Origin: CAZSXU01 sp964610505
GTDB taxonomy: Bacteria > Arandabacterota > Arandabacteria > JAGLYR01
Assembly: GCA_964610505.1 (NCBI GenBank)
Contig: CAZSXU010000011.1
Location: 49,787 to 113,786 of the forward strand
Length of the DNA: 64,000 nucleotides
Direction: 5' to 3'
This document shows positions 1-7,304 of the stretch, piece by piece. The position numbers and the translations under genes were made by a program. The stretch's first letter is position 1. Each line of letters begins with the position of its first letter. The notes beneath the pieces were generated by a model. It searched no databases. It was not told the origin of the DNA and saw nothing but the letters and a program-made list of their open reading frames with translations.

Positions 1-1124
1 ACCCGCCCCCTGGATCGCTTCACTCGAATCGAGAACTTGGCGCTCCAGAGCGATTTCCCGCTGTTGGGTTGCCGGAGAACCCAGCGAACCTGGTCGCCGT
101 GAACCCGGTACTTCCCGCCGGCCGTACGGATTTCCAGACACTTGACGCGCCCGCACCGATGCGTTCCCTTGACCTTGATATCTCGGATCTCGCCCGGATT
201 CGCCCCCTTGCCCAGCACGGCCGGAAGACTCCTGGAGAGGATGCGCTGCAGCTCATCGGCGTCCCAGGTTACGGTCCACTCGAAGTAGCGTGAGTGGCGG
301 CAATAGGCGTCCCGAACCTCCGACGTGCCCCTCGCGCAATCGCGCACGCCGCGCAGGTAGGGAGCGTCCTCCTTTTCCCACACATCCCGGATGGCGGCCG
401 TCCGTCCGCCGCAGGACGAGCTGTAGTACGCATCGATCATCTTGCCGCGGTGTACCGCGACCACGCCCTCGGTTTCCAGAATGGCCCGGTCCGCCAGCCG
501 GTGCTCGGCCGCCGTCCCTTGATAGACTTGGTCCGCCACCGTGGCGACGAGATCGTAGTCGGGGTTCTCCCCCCTGCCGACCCGCTTGAGCGCATAGGTG
601 CGGGCGGCCACCGCCTGCGCCTTGACCGCCTCCAGATTCTCTTCGGTGAGGTATCCGATCTCCGCCGGAACCACCCCCCGAAGGTAGGACTCGACGTCGA
701 CCTCGTTGATCACCAGCATTCCACCTCCGCCCGCAGCCAACTCAACGCGACCCCGGTACGGTTTCCCATCGACGCCGATTGCCGTGCGCGAATCCGTCCC
801 TCCCACGCGAATGGGCAGCGAATGCTCCCGGGCCGATTGCCCCGACGAGACCCGCACGCGGGCGCTTCCCGAGCCCACCCATTCCACAACCATCGCTTCC
901 CCCGAAGCCAGAACCATCGAATCCGAAGGATCTCGGGGCGATGAAACTCGAAACGGACCTTCGGCACTCAGGGTCACGGATGTGACGCCTTTGGCCAGAA
1001 GAACGCGAACGACGGGAACGCCACTGGGAACGCGGCGCCACCGCGGGGCCGGAGCACAGCCGTCCAGGAGCACGGCCAGAAACCCGGCCAGCAAGCACAC
1101 TTTCCAGCCCAAGCGTCGCGACAT
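1..1124 (-). CDS. SpoIID/LytB-domain protein, 3' end missing
   Basis: The frame is open to the window edge, so the C terminus is missing and about 374 residues are visible. Residues 1-24 are a hydrophobic export signal ending near a Cys, possibly a lipoprotein, though the lipobox is not canonical. The SpoIID core follows: VESYLRGVVPAEIG (about 144-157), VKAQAVAARTYAL (about 167-179) and YSSSCGG (about 234-240). In this family the domain acts on or binds peptidoglycan glycan strands; SpoIID of Bacillus is a lytic transglycosylase. The ATG at 1124 has a GAGGAAA ribosome site inside the end of anmK, 10 bp away, so the two are probably co-transcribed. This fits a cell-wall turnover role. The domain call is firm; enzymatic activity is inferred. 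Confidence 0.88.
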   Translation of the reverse strand, partial: MSRRLGWKVCLLAGFLAVLLDGCAPAPRWRRVPSGVPVVRVLLAKGVTSVTLSAEGPFRVSSPRDPSDSMVLASGEAMVVEWVGSGSARVRVSSGQSAREHSLPIRVGGTDSRTAIGVDGKPYRGRVELAAGGGGMLVINEVDVESYLRGVVPAEIGYLTEENLEAVKAQAVAARTYALKRVGRGENPDYDLVATVADQVYQGTAAEHRLADRAILETEGVVAVHRGKMIDAYYSSSCGGRTAAIRDVWEKEDAPYLRGVRDCARGTSEVRDAYCRHSRYFEWTVTWDADELQRILSRSLPAVLGKGANPGEIRDIKVKGTHRCGRVKCLEIRTAGGKYRVHGDQVRWVLRQPNSGKSLWSAKFSIRVKRSRGR

Positions 1125-1134
1125 ATTCGTTTCC

Positions 1135-2337
1135 TCAAAGGGAGCGGCCCGGAACCAGTTCGCCCAGCACCACCGCACGACGCGCGCCGGTTGCACCCGG
1201 CACGTTCGACGGAAGTCCGTGAGCGGTTTCGTTGGCAAGAACGGCGAAAGCAATGGCTTCCTTTGCATCCGATGGAAATCCCATTTCTTCGAGGCGGACG
1301 ACGGGAATCGGCTTCATCAGGGTCGAGAGTCTCTTCATCAGCGTTCGGTTGTGAATGCCGCCGCCGCTCACGATCATTCTGCCCACGGATGCCGGATCCG
1401 CCACCCATACGGCGATTGCCTGCGCCACGGTCCTCGCCGTGAGCTCGGTGGCCGTGGCCAGAAGATCCTCGTTCGAAGCGCCGAGCGCCCGCCCCATCTC
1501 CATCACCTGTTCCACGAACGTCTCACCGAAGACTTCCCTCCCCGTGGATTTGGGCGGGCGTTCCCGAAAATACGGATGCTCCAACAGGCGGGTGAGAAGT
1601 CCCTCGACGAGCCGGCCCTCTCCCGCTCGATCTCCGTTGCGGTCAAAGGGCGCCTCGTCGGCGCTCAGGATTCGAGACAGGCCGTCGATGACCATGTTTC
1701 CCGGCCCCGTATCGAAGGCCGTCACGGTTTCAAGGCCCAGGCCCCTGGGAAGCAGCGTCACATTGGCGATCCCACCCAGGTTCAGGAGCGCGCGCCCTTC
1801 CTCCTCGCTCCGGAACAGCAGCCAGTCCACGTAGGGAATCAGGGGCGCGCCCTGGCCGCCCGCCGCCAGATCCCGCGCCCGGAAATTGGAGACCGTCGTC
1901 ACTCCCGTTCGTTCGGCCACGACGGCGCCCTCGCCGATCTGAAGGGAGGCCCGTGGATCGTCGCCGGGAAGATGGCAGATCGTCTGCCCGTGGGACCCGA
2001 TGAGATCAACCTCTTCCATCGGCACCGCGGCCTTCCGCGCAACCTCTTCGGCTGCGGCCGCGGCGGCCTCGGCCACTTCGACGTTGAGCAGACAGATCTC
2101 TCGACTCGGTCCCCCGTCGATTCCGGCGACTCGCGCCAGGCGTTCTCTGATGTCCGGCCGGAAGGGCAGGGTCGTGAAAGCAAGAAGGCGAACGGATGTT
2201 TCCGAGCCGCATCCTCTGATGTCCACCAGGGCCGCGTCCATACCGTCCATGGACGTGCCCGAGCTCAGGCCGATCACGCGGCGAACCCGTTTGCTCAGAA
2301 TGGGATCGAGAAACAAGACCTTCTCCTTGCTCCGCAC
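1135..2337 (-). CDS. anmK: Anhydro-N-acetylmuramic acid kinase
   Basis: The 400-residue product has the length and motifs of AnmK, which hydrolyses and phosphorylates 1,6-anhydro-MurNAc to MurNAc-6-phosphate in cytoplasmic peptidoglycan recycling. Visible ATPase-fold motifs are GLSSGTSMDGMDAAL near residue 23, GSHGQTICH near 120, LNLGGIANVT near 175, DTGPGNMVIDG near 195 and VSGGGIHNRTLM near 320. It lies directly upstream of the SpoIID gene and downstream of sugar permease genes. The next pathway enzyme, MurQ, is encoded 13 kb away on the same strand. The pairing supports a working anhydro-MurNAc salvage route. The first 20 residues before RVIGLSSGT could be slightly over-extended. Confidence 0.95.
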   Translation of the reverse strand: MRSKEKVLFLDPILSKRVRRVIGLSSGTSMDGMDAALVDIRGCGSETSVRLLAFTTLPFRPDIRERLARVAGIDGGPSREICLLNVEVAEAAAAAAEEVARKAAVPMEEVDLIGSHGQTICHLPGDDPRASLQIGEGAVVAERTGVTTVSNFRARDLAAGGQGAPLIPYVDWLLFRSEEEGRALLNLGGIANVTLLPRGLGLETVTAFDTGPGNMVIDGLSRILSADEAPFDRNGDRAGEGRLVEGLLTRLLEHPYFRERPPKSTGREVFGETFVEQVMEMGRALGASNEDLLATATELTARTVAQAIAVWVADPASVGRMIVSGGGIHNRTLMKRLSTLMKPIPVVRLEEMGFPSDAKEAIAFAVLANETAHGLPSNVPGATGARRAVVLGELVPGRSL

Positions 2338-2396
2338 ACTTGCGGGCGGGCAGCCGGCTCTTCAACCCACCGCCAAGACGGGTTTCCTCGCCCCAC

Positions 2397-3209
2397 TCAC
2401 CCGCGAATCGCGCCCGCCGTCAGGCCCGAGACAATCTGCTTCTGGAACAGGAAGAAGACGACCAGCACCGGAATCACCGACAACACCGAACCGGCCATCA
2501 GACTTCCCCAATCAATGCTGTACTGCCCCTGCGCGTACAAGGCCAGCCCCACCGGGACGGTTCTCATTCGCTCACTGGCCGTCAGGATGAACGGGTACAG
2601 AAACGAGTTCCAGTTGACCAGGAACGTGTTGATTCCCACCACCGCAAGAACCGGCTTCAGCAGCGGCATGACGATGCGGAAGAATACCATTCCCTCACCG
2701 GCACCGTCAATCCTGGCGGCGTCCTCCAGATCCGGCGGCACCGTCTGAAGAAACTGGTACACGAGAAACACGTTGAGCGCGTCCACGAGGAAGGGAAGCG
2801 TGAGGGCCCAGTAGGTGTCGACGAGGCCGAGCCGGCTCATAAGAATGTAGAGCGGCACCATGGTCACCTGCTTGGGAATCATGAGCATTCCCAGCACGGT
2901 GCCGAGGAGCACTCTGGAGCCCCGAAGTCGAAACCGTGCCAGCCCGTAGGCCACCATCGCGGCGAAGATCAGGTTCCCGGCCACGACCAGGCAGGCGACC
3001 AACGCAGAGTTGAAAAAGAAGCGGCCGAACGCGCCCCCCGCCCACACGTCCCGGTAGTGCCGAAGCGTGGGCTCCTTGGGGAGAAGGTCACCGGGCCCGC
3101 CGAGAACCGTTCCCTCCCCTTTCACCGACACCGACACCATCCAGAAAAGGGGCACCAGCGTCGTCACCACGAACAGAAGAAGAGCGAGGACAAGCAGAAC
3201 CTTCTTCAA
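2397..3209 (-). CDS. Sugar ABC transporter permease, MalG/UgpE type
   Basis: About 270 residues with six predicted membrane segments. The cytoplasmic EAA loop EDAARIDGAGEGMVFFRIVM marks a CUT1-type carbohydrate permease that docks on an ATPase. I chose the TTG at 3209, preceded by AAGGAG, because upstream codons run into a low-complexity repeat array and give no plausible protein. A longer open frame to 3335 exists. The gene lies between the partner permease and anmK. No ATPase gene is present in the window, so the transporter presumably shares a genome-encoded MsmX/UgpC-like ATPase. Substrate unknown; the neighbours suggest an amino sugar or muropeptide sugar. Confidence 0.88.
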   Translation of the reverse strand: MKKVLLVLALLLFVVTTLVPLFWMVSVSVKGEGTVLGGPGDLLPKEPTLRHYRDVWAGGAFGRFFFNSALVACLVVAGNLIFAAMVAYGLARFRLRGSRVLLGTVLGMLMIPKQVTMVPLYILMSRLGLVDTYWALTLPFLVDALNVFLVYQFLQTVPPDLEDAARIDGAGEGMVFFRIVMPLLKPVLAVVGINTFLVNWNSFLYPFILTASERMRTVPVGLALYAQGQYSIDWGSLMAGSVLSVIPVLVVFFLFQKQIVSGLTAGAIRG

Positions 3210-3218
3210 CGGGACTCC

Positions 3219-3792
3219 TTCAGACCGAAATCCGAAAACCGAGAGCCGAGAGCCGGAACACAGCAGCCTCGGGCTGGCCGCGAAACTGCAGAAAGTCGAA
3301 AGTCGAGAGTGGAAAGTCGGCACCCGCCATTTCATGTGTCGCTGTTCAGGACTCTCAACTATCGACTCTCAACTCTCCGAATTGCGGCTGCGGCAAAGAG
3401 ACGCCGGACCTTTCCCGCGGCAAAAGACCCGCGCAACTGGAATTCGAAAGCCGAGAGCCGAAAGCCGGGACATCTCGCCCCCGGGCCGGCTGCGGGGAGC
3501 ATTCGCCGGAACGATGGCCGCAGCGTGGGATGTTCCAACGCCGCGGGTGACCCCCCTTCTCACCAAGCACAATCCCCCATTCACGCTGTGGCCAAGTGAC
3601 GCCGAGGGCTTCCCGCGGCAAGAGGCCCATACTGCAGAGAGTCGAGAGTCGAAAGTTGAAAGTCGACGTCCCATACCTCGGGCTGGGCGCGCGGCGTGCT
3701 CGGCGTTTGCAGATGCTCTTTTCCGAAATCGACTTCTCCATTTGTCTATTGCTCTGTCCCAAGGGTTCCCCCAATCGTGAGGGGACCCTCGG
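3219..3792. repeat. Intergenic word arrays (GTCGAGAGTCGAAAG and GCCGAGAGCCGAAAG types)
   Basis: The gap between the two permease genes holds no credible gene. It holds several short arrays of a degenerate 7-8 nt word: AACCGAGAGCCGAGAGCCGG near 3236-3255, GAAAGTCGAGAGTGGAAAGT near 3298-3317, the opposite orientation CTCAACTATCGACTCTCAAC near 3354-3373, GAAAGCCGAGAGCCGAAAGC near 3445-3464, and GAGAGTCGAGAGTCGAAAG near 3640. The same words recur at 5.9-6.1 kb and 52.3 kb. They interrupt an otherwise tight ABC operon. Confidence 0.75.
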
Positions 3793-3794
3793 GA

Positions 3795-4673
3795 CTACTC
3801 CCCTACGGCGCGGCCGAACCGAAACACCCGCAACTGGACGAGCGTGATCACGAACAGGAGGGCAAAGAGCGCGTACGCGATCGCCGACCCATATCCCATT
3901 CGGAGTTTGTAAAACGCCGTTTCGTAAAGATAGTACACCATCGTGAGCGTGCGGTTGAGGGGTCCCCCCTGAGTCATCACCACGATTTCCACGAACACCT
4001 GGAGAGATCGGATGGTGTTGATCACCACGATGAACAGCAGGATCGGCCGAAGGCTGGGCAACGTGATGTGAATCAACCGGTCCCACCAACCCGCGCCGTC
4101 CACCTCCGCCGAATCGTAGATCTCGCGGGGGATGGCCTTGAGACCGGCGAGAGTGAGAATCATGTAGTAGCCTACGCTGGCCCACACGTCCATGGCCATG
4201 ATCGCCGGCAGAGCGAACGAGGGCTCCTGCAGCCAGGCTTTGCCCCCCGCGCCCAGACTCGACAACAGCCAGTTCAACATGCCGTTGGGCGCGTAGATGT
4301 ACCGGAACACCAGCGAAATCACGACCAGGGAAATCACCGTCGGGACAAAGAGGGCCGTGCGGAAAAACCCCCCCGCCGGCGGGCGGGCGTGAAGCAGGAG
4401 GGCCAGGGCCAGAGCGATCCCCGTCGTAAATGGAATCGTCCCGACCGCAAAGAACAACGTGTTCCCGACGGCCTGCCAGAAAGTAGCGTCGGAGACAAGC
4501 GCCCCGTAGTTGTCGAGGCCCACCCAGCGGCTCATCTCGGGCCGCGTGGGACTGAACCGGCTGAAGCTGAGGCCCAGTGAGAAGAGGACCGGGAACAGAC
4601 CGAAGGCCGCAAAGGACACGAGCCACGGAGTGCTGAACACCAAGCCCGCCCGCTGTCTGGCCGACCACGCCAT
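3795..4673 (-). CDS. Sugar ABC transporter permease, MalF/UgpA type
   Basis: About 292 residues with six membrane segments starting near residue 10 and the EAA loop EIYDSAEVDGAGWWDRLIHI near residue 195. It is the heterodimer partner of the MalG-type permease downstream. The ATG at 4673 follows GGGGGAG, which overlaps the last codons of the substrate-binding protein gene. Only 5 bp separate the two, so they are surely co-transcribed. A longer frame to 4805 merely overlaps the neighbour. CUT1 transporters import mono- or oligosaccharides and polyols; the exact substrate cannot be read from the sequence. Confidence 0.9.
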   Translation of the reverse strand: MAWSARQRAGLVFSTPWLVSFAAFGLFPVLFSLGLSFSRFSPTRPEMSRWVGLDNYGALVSDATFWQAVGNTLFFAVGTIPFTTGIALALALLLHARPPAGGFFRTALFVPTVISLVVISLVFRYIYAPNGMLNWLLSSLGAGGKAWLQEPSFALPAIMAMDVWASVGYYMILTLAGLKAIPREIYDSAEVDGAGWWDRLIHITLPSLRPILLFIVVINTIRSLQVFVEIVVMTQGGPLNRTLTMVYYLYETAFYKLRMGYGSAIAYALFALLFVITLVQLRVFRFGRAVGE

Positions 4674-4678
4674 CCGCC

Positions 4679-5902
4679 CTACTCCCCCGCAGACAGGATG
4701 CTCTCCATCTCCGCCTCTGCATCCCGAAGGGCCTGTTCGGGCGAGCTTCGGCCGTAGAGTGCCCGCTCGAGATGCGTGTCGATGATGTCCTCGAGTTCCA
4801 CCCACCGCGGATGCGTGGGTGTCGTGCGCGCCGTCTCCATCTGCTCCAGGAAGACTCCGGCCCCGGGCTCAAGCGGCGGCGCTCCATCCGATGCTTTCCT
4901 GGACGACGGCCACACCGACTGGACCTCCCGGGCGATTCTCCAGCCCTGCTTCGGCTCCAGGAGAAACCGGGCCAGCGCCAGCGCAGCCTCTCCCCGCCGG
5001 GACTCGGCCGGAATCGCGAGCATCTCCGCTCCGCCGAAGGACACGTGGCGTCCCTCGGGCGTGTCCGGACGGGGGATGAGCTCCACACCGAAGTCGAGAT
5101 CCGGTGCTTCCTCGGGGATACTCTTGAGATTCCAGGAACCTGAGATCATCATCCCGATCCGCCCCTCCTTGAACACCTGGTCCAGCACGGCCTGTTTCTC
5201 GACGAGGGAAACCTCGGCCAGGTCCAGGTAGAACCGGAGGGCGTCGAGGTTGGCCTTCGAGTCGAACGTCACCGACGCGCCGTCCTCGCCGAGAATTCGC
5301 CCGCCGCCGCTCCACGCAAAGGGCATGAATTTCTTGTACAGCACGTGCCGCTCCCCTGCGTTGGTGCCGAACCCGTAGACGCCCGGACCGAGGGCGTGGA
5401 TGCGCCCGGCGGCGGCAAGGAGCTGAGACCAGGTCTCCGGAGGCCGGTCCGGATCGAGGCCGGCCTCCTCGAAAAGGGAGCGGTTCACGAAGAGGGCCCG
5501 AGTCCCGACGAGCCACGGCAGCGCGTAGACGTTCCCGTTCAGAACGCCGGGCTCCGTCAGGAAGTACTCGGCCGCGAGCCGCTCCGGGGATTCCGGCAAA
5601 TCCCGGAGCGCGCCTTCGGCGGCGAATTTCGCAACCCACGTGGAGCCGATCTCGCAGAGATCGGGTGCCGTCCTCGATGCAAAGGCCAGGACGATCTTCT
5701 CGAATCCAGACTGCCAGGTGAGTTGCTGGGACTCGACAGAGAGGTCCGGGTGCCGCGCCTCGAAGTCGTCGAGCACGGGCTGGATGACCGGCTTCGGCCA
5801 GAAATGCCAGAAGACGAGGGTCGTCCGTTGCGGGCGCTCATTGCCGCACGATCCCAGGAGAGCCAGTGAGGCAACGATCCCGAGATTCCGCCATCGAAAC
5901 AT
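4679..5902 (-). CDS. Extracellular solute-binding lipoprotein (sugar ABC transporter)
   Basis: About 407 residues. A signal peptide ends in the lipobox LLGSC near residue 19, so the mature protein is a lipid-anchored receptor. TLVFWHFWPK and DFEARHPDLSVE are typical of family-1 (MalE/UgpB-like) binding proteins, as are the later SGSWNLKSIPEE and FGGAEMLAIPAESRRGEAAL segments. It heads the receptor-permease-permease cluster that continues into anmK. The ATG at 5902 has GGGGA upstream; a GTG four codons earlier is possible. Substrate unknown; the link to cell-wall sugars is inferred from context only. Confidence 0.9.
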   Translation of the reverse strand: MFRWRNLGIVASLALLGSCGNERPQRTTLVFWHFWPKPVIQPVLDDFEARHPDLSVESQQLTWQSGFEKIVLAFASRTAPDLCEIGSTWVAKFAAEGALRDLPESPERLAAEYFLTEPGVLNGNVYALPWLVGTRALFVNRSLFEEAGLDPDRPPETWSQLLAAAGRIHALGPGVYGFGTNAGERHVLYKKFMPFAWSGGGRILGEDGASVTFDSKANLDALRFYLDLAEVSLVEKQAVLDQVFKEGRIGMMISGSWNLKSIPEEAPDLDFGVELIPRPDTPEGRHVSFGGAEMLAIPAESRRGEAALALARFLLEPKQGWRIAREVQSVWPSSRKASDGAPPLEPGAGVFLEQMETARTTPTHPRWVELEDIIDTHLERALYGRSSPEQALRDAEAEMESILSAGE

Positions 5903-5939
5903 GCGCGTCCCCACTTGGGATTTCGAGTTGTTCTATAGA

Positions 5940-6240
5940 AACACAAAAGCCGGGAATCGTAAATCGGGAAAACGGCAAGAGCAAAAGCCATCCGCAGATT
6001 ACGCAGATGACGCGGATCAGTGCGGTACCCCGATGCTCTTGTCCAAGCTCAACTATCGACTATCGACTCTCCACTATCTCGGGCCGGCAGCGGCCGGCCC
6101 GTGAGCCACAGATTGCACGGATTCCACGGATTCGAAAACAGCGAAGTGCCATCCGCAGATTACGCAGATGAAGAAACCCAGACTTCCTAGGCACAGATTC
6201 CACGGCCATCCCTGTGATCTGTGGTTGGGATTCAGGGTTC
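5940..6240. repeat. Intergenic word arrays (CAGATTACGCAGAT and ACTATCGACTCTC types)
   Basis: No gene is visible here. Three array types alternate: ATCGTAAATCGGGAAAACGG near 5957-5976, ACTATCGACTATCGACTCTC near 6052-6071, and a dispersed word seen as CCGCAGATTACGCAGATGAC (near 5992), GATTGCACGGATTCCACGG (near 6112) and CCGCAGATTACGCAGATGAA (near 6152). A related copy lies near 20830. Confidence 0.7.
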
Positions 6241-6250
6241 CACAATGAAA

Positions 6251-6278
6251 GAGCGGCCCTGAGATCTCAGGGCCGCTC
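6251..6278 (-). terminator. Perfect palindrome terminator of the exported-protein gene
   Basis: A perfect 14-bp inverted repeat (GAGCGGCCCTGAGA with its complement) lies 40 bp beyond the stop of the 6320-7075 gene. On the minus strand it is followed by TTTCATT. Confidence 0.7.
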
Positions 6279-6319
6279 CGTACCTGCGTGTCCAGCGCTC
6301 TTATCGGGTGGAGGAAGAG

Positions 6320-7075
6320 CTACCGGTATAGGGACTTCAGCGAGCTCCAGGTCGTGTTGTCGACGGCGGTCACGACATCGCCGGGCCACGTTGCGCCGAT
6401 GATGCAACCGAACGTTTCCGTCGAAGGAATCAGATCATCCTGCTCGTAGGAGACCGAGCAGTCTTGCATATAGAGCCGCGCGGGTTCTTCGCTGAAAGTG
6501 CTCGCCGCAAAAGTGAGTGTAACCGGCAGACTCGCCGTATAGGCGGTCCAGTCGCCATAGATGTATGCAAAGGGATACACGTCACAGGTCCCCGGAGTGT
6601 TGTTGTCGTCTCCCCACCAGTCCCTGATCCTCACTCGCGTGCCGGTCTCGTCGCACCCGCCGTACAGGCCTCCCCAGCTCGTGATCCCGCCGCCCGACAT
6701 GATGTCACCCTGGGTCAACGCCTCCTCGCCGGTCGTACCTGTGTATTCGTCCGGTTCCCAGGCAATCGAAGGCGTGGGGCTCGTACCCCGATCCGACGGC
6801 CACCCCTCGATGGCGAACTCAATTCCTGAGAGGCCATTGATGTTGTAAGCGCACAGAACCACGTATACGGAATAGCTGGCTGCCGCCAGCTCGACGGGCG
6901 TCAGATCCTGGTTCATATCGGCTATGGACATGGGAGTGAAGTCATCCGCGAAATAGAGGAAATCCGTGGACGCAACGAGGTGCATACACAGCCTTCCGTC
7001 CGGGTTATTCCCGGCACCAAAGGCCAACGCCGGCAGCCCCAGCACCAACAGTGAAACCAGAAGCACACGAGTCAT
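6320..7075 (-). CDS. Exported protein with WxxxKxxYR C-terminal tail
   Basis: About 251 residues with a clear signal peptide (MTRVLLVSLLVLGLPALAFG). I do not recognise the mature domain. It resembles the duplicated proteins at 24.6 and 26.0 kb in layout: an HLVAS-x-FLYF segment after the signal, a VYVVLCAYNINGLSGIEFAI core, and a Cys-containing C-terminal half. It ends NTTWSSLKSLYR, the tail shared by at least five other exported proteins of this window. The ATG at 7075 follows GGAAAGGGGTG; the upstream in-frame extension has no signal peptide. It has its own promoter and terminator. Probably surface-located or periplasmic; function unknown. Confidence 0.8.
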   Translation of the reverse strand: MTRVLLVSLLVLGLPALAFGAGNNPDGRLCMHLVASTDFLYFADDFTPMSIADMNQDLTPVELAAASYSVYVVLCAYNINGLSGIEFAIEGWPSDRGTSPTPSIAWEPDEYTGTTGEEALTQGDIMSGGGITSWGGLYGGCDETGTRVRIRDWWGDDNNTPGTCDVYPFAYIYGDWTAYTASLPVTLTFAASTFSEEPARLYMQDCSVSYEQDDLIPSTETFGCIIGATWPGDVVTAVDNTTWSSLKSLYR

Positions 7076-7198
7076 GACGACACCCCTTTCCGGAAACCAG
7101 ACCCCGCAGGCCGGTCTAACTTCAGAAACACCCCCCTCGCCCGGAGCCGCCAGGCGATCTCCGAACGCTTTCAATCGCTTACTCCTCCAACCGACGCT

Positions 7199-7227
7199 AA
7201 CCTACTAGAGGCCCCCAATGTTGTCAA
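7199..7227 (-). promoter_or_regulatory. Sigma-70-type promoter for the 6320-7075 gene
   Basis: On the minus strand TTGACA is followed after 17 bp by TAGGTT, about 115 bp upstream of the start codon. Confidence 0.6.
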
Positions 7228-7304
7228 CAGCTTTTTTCCGGGGAGCCGGAATCCCCAATCTCGCCCTTCTTTGCCCAAGCTTCCCTCTTTCCGATCAAGA
7301 TCGG

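Noticed and set aside
706..2748. 680-codon plus-strand frame across spoIID, anmK and the permease gene
   Set aside because: It crosses three well-supported minus-strand genes and looks like an antisense shadow.
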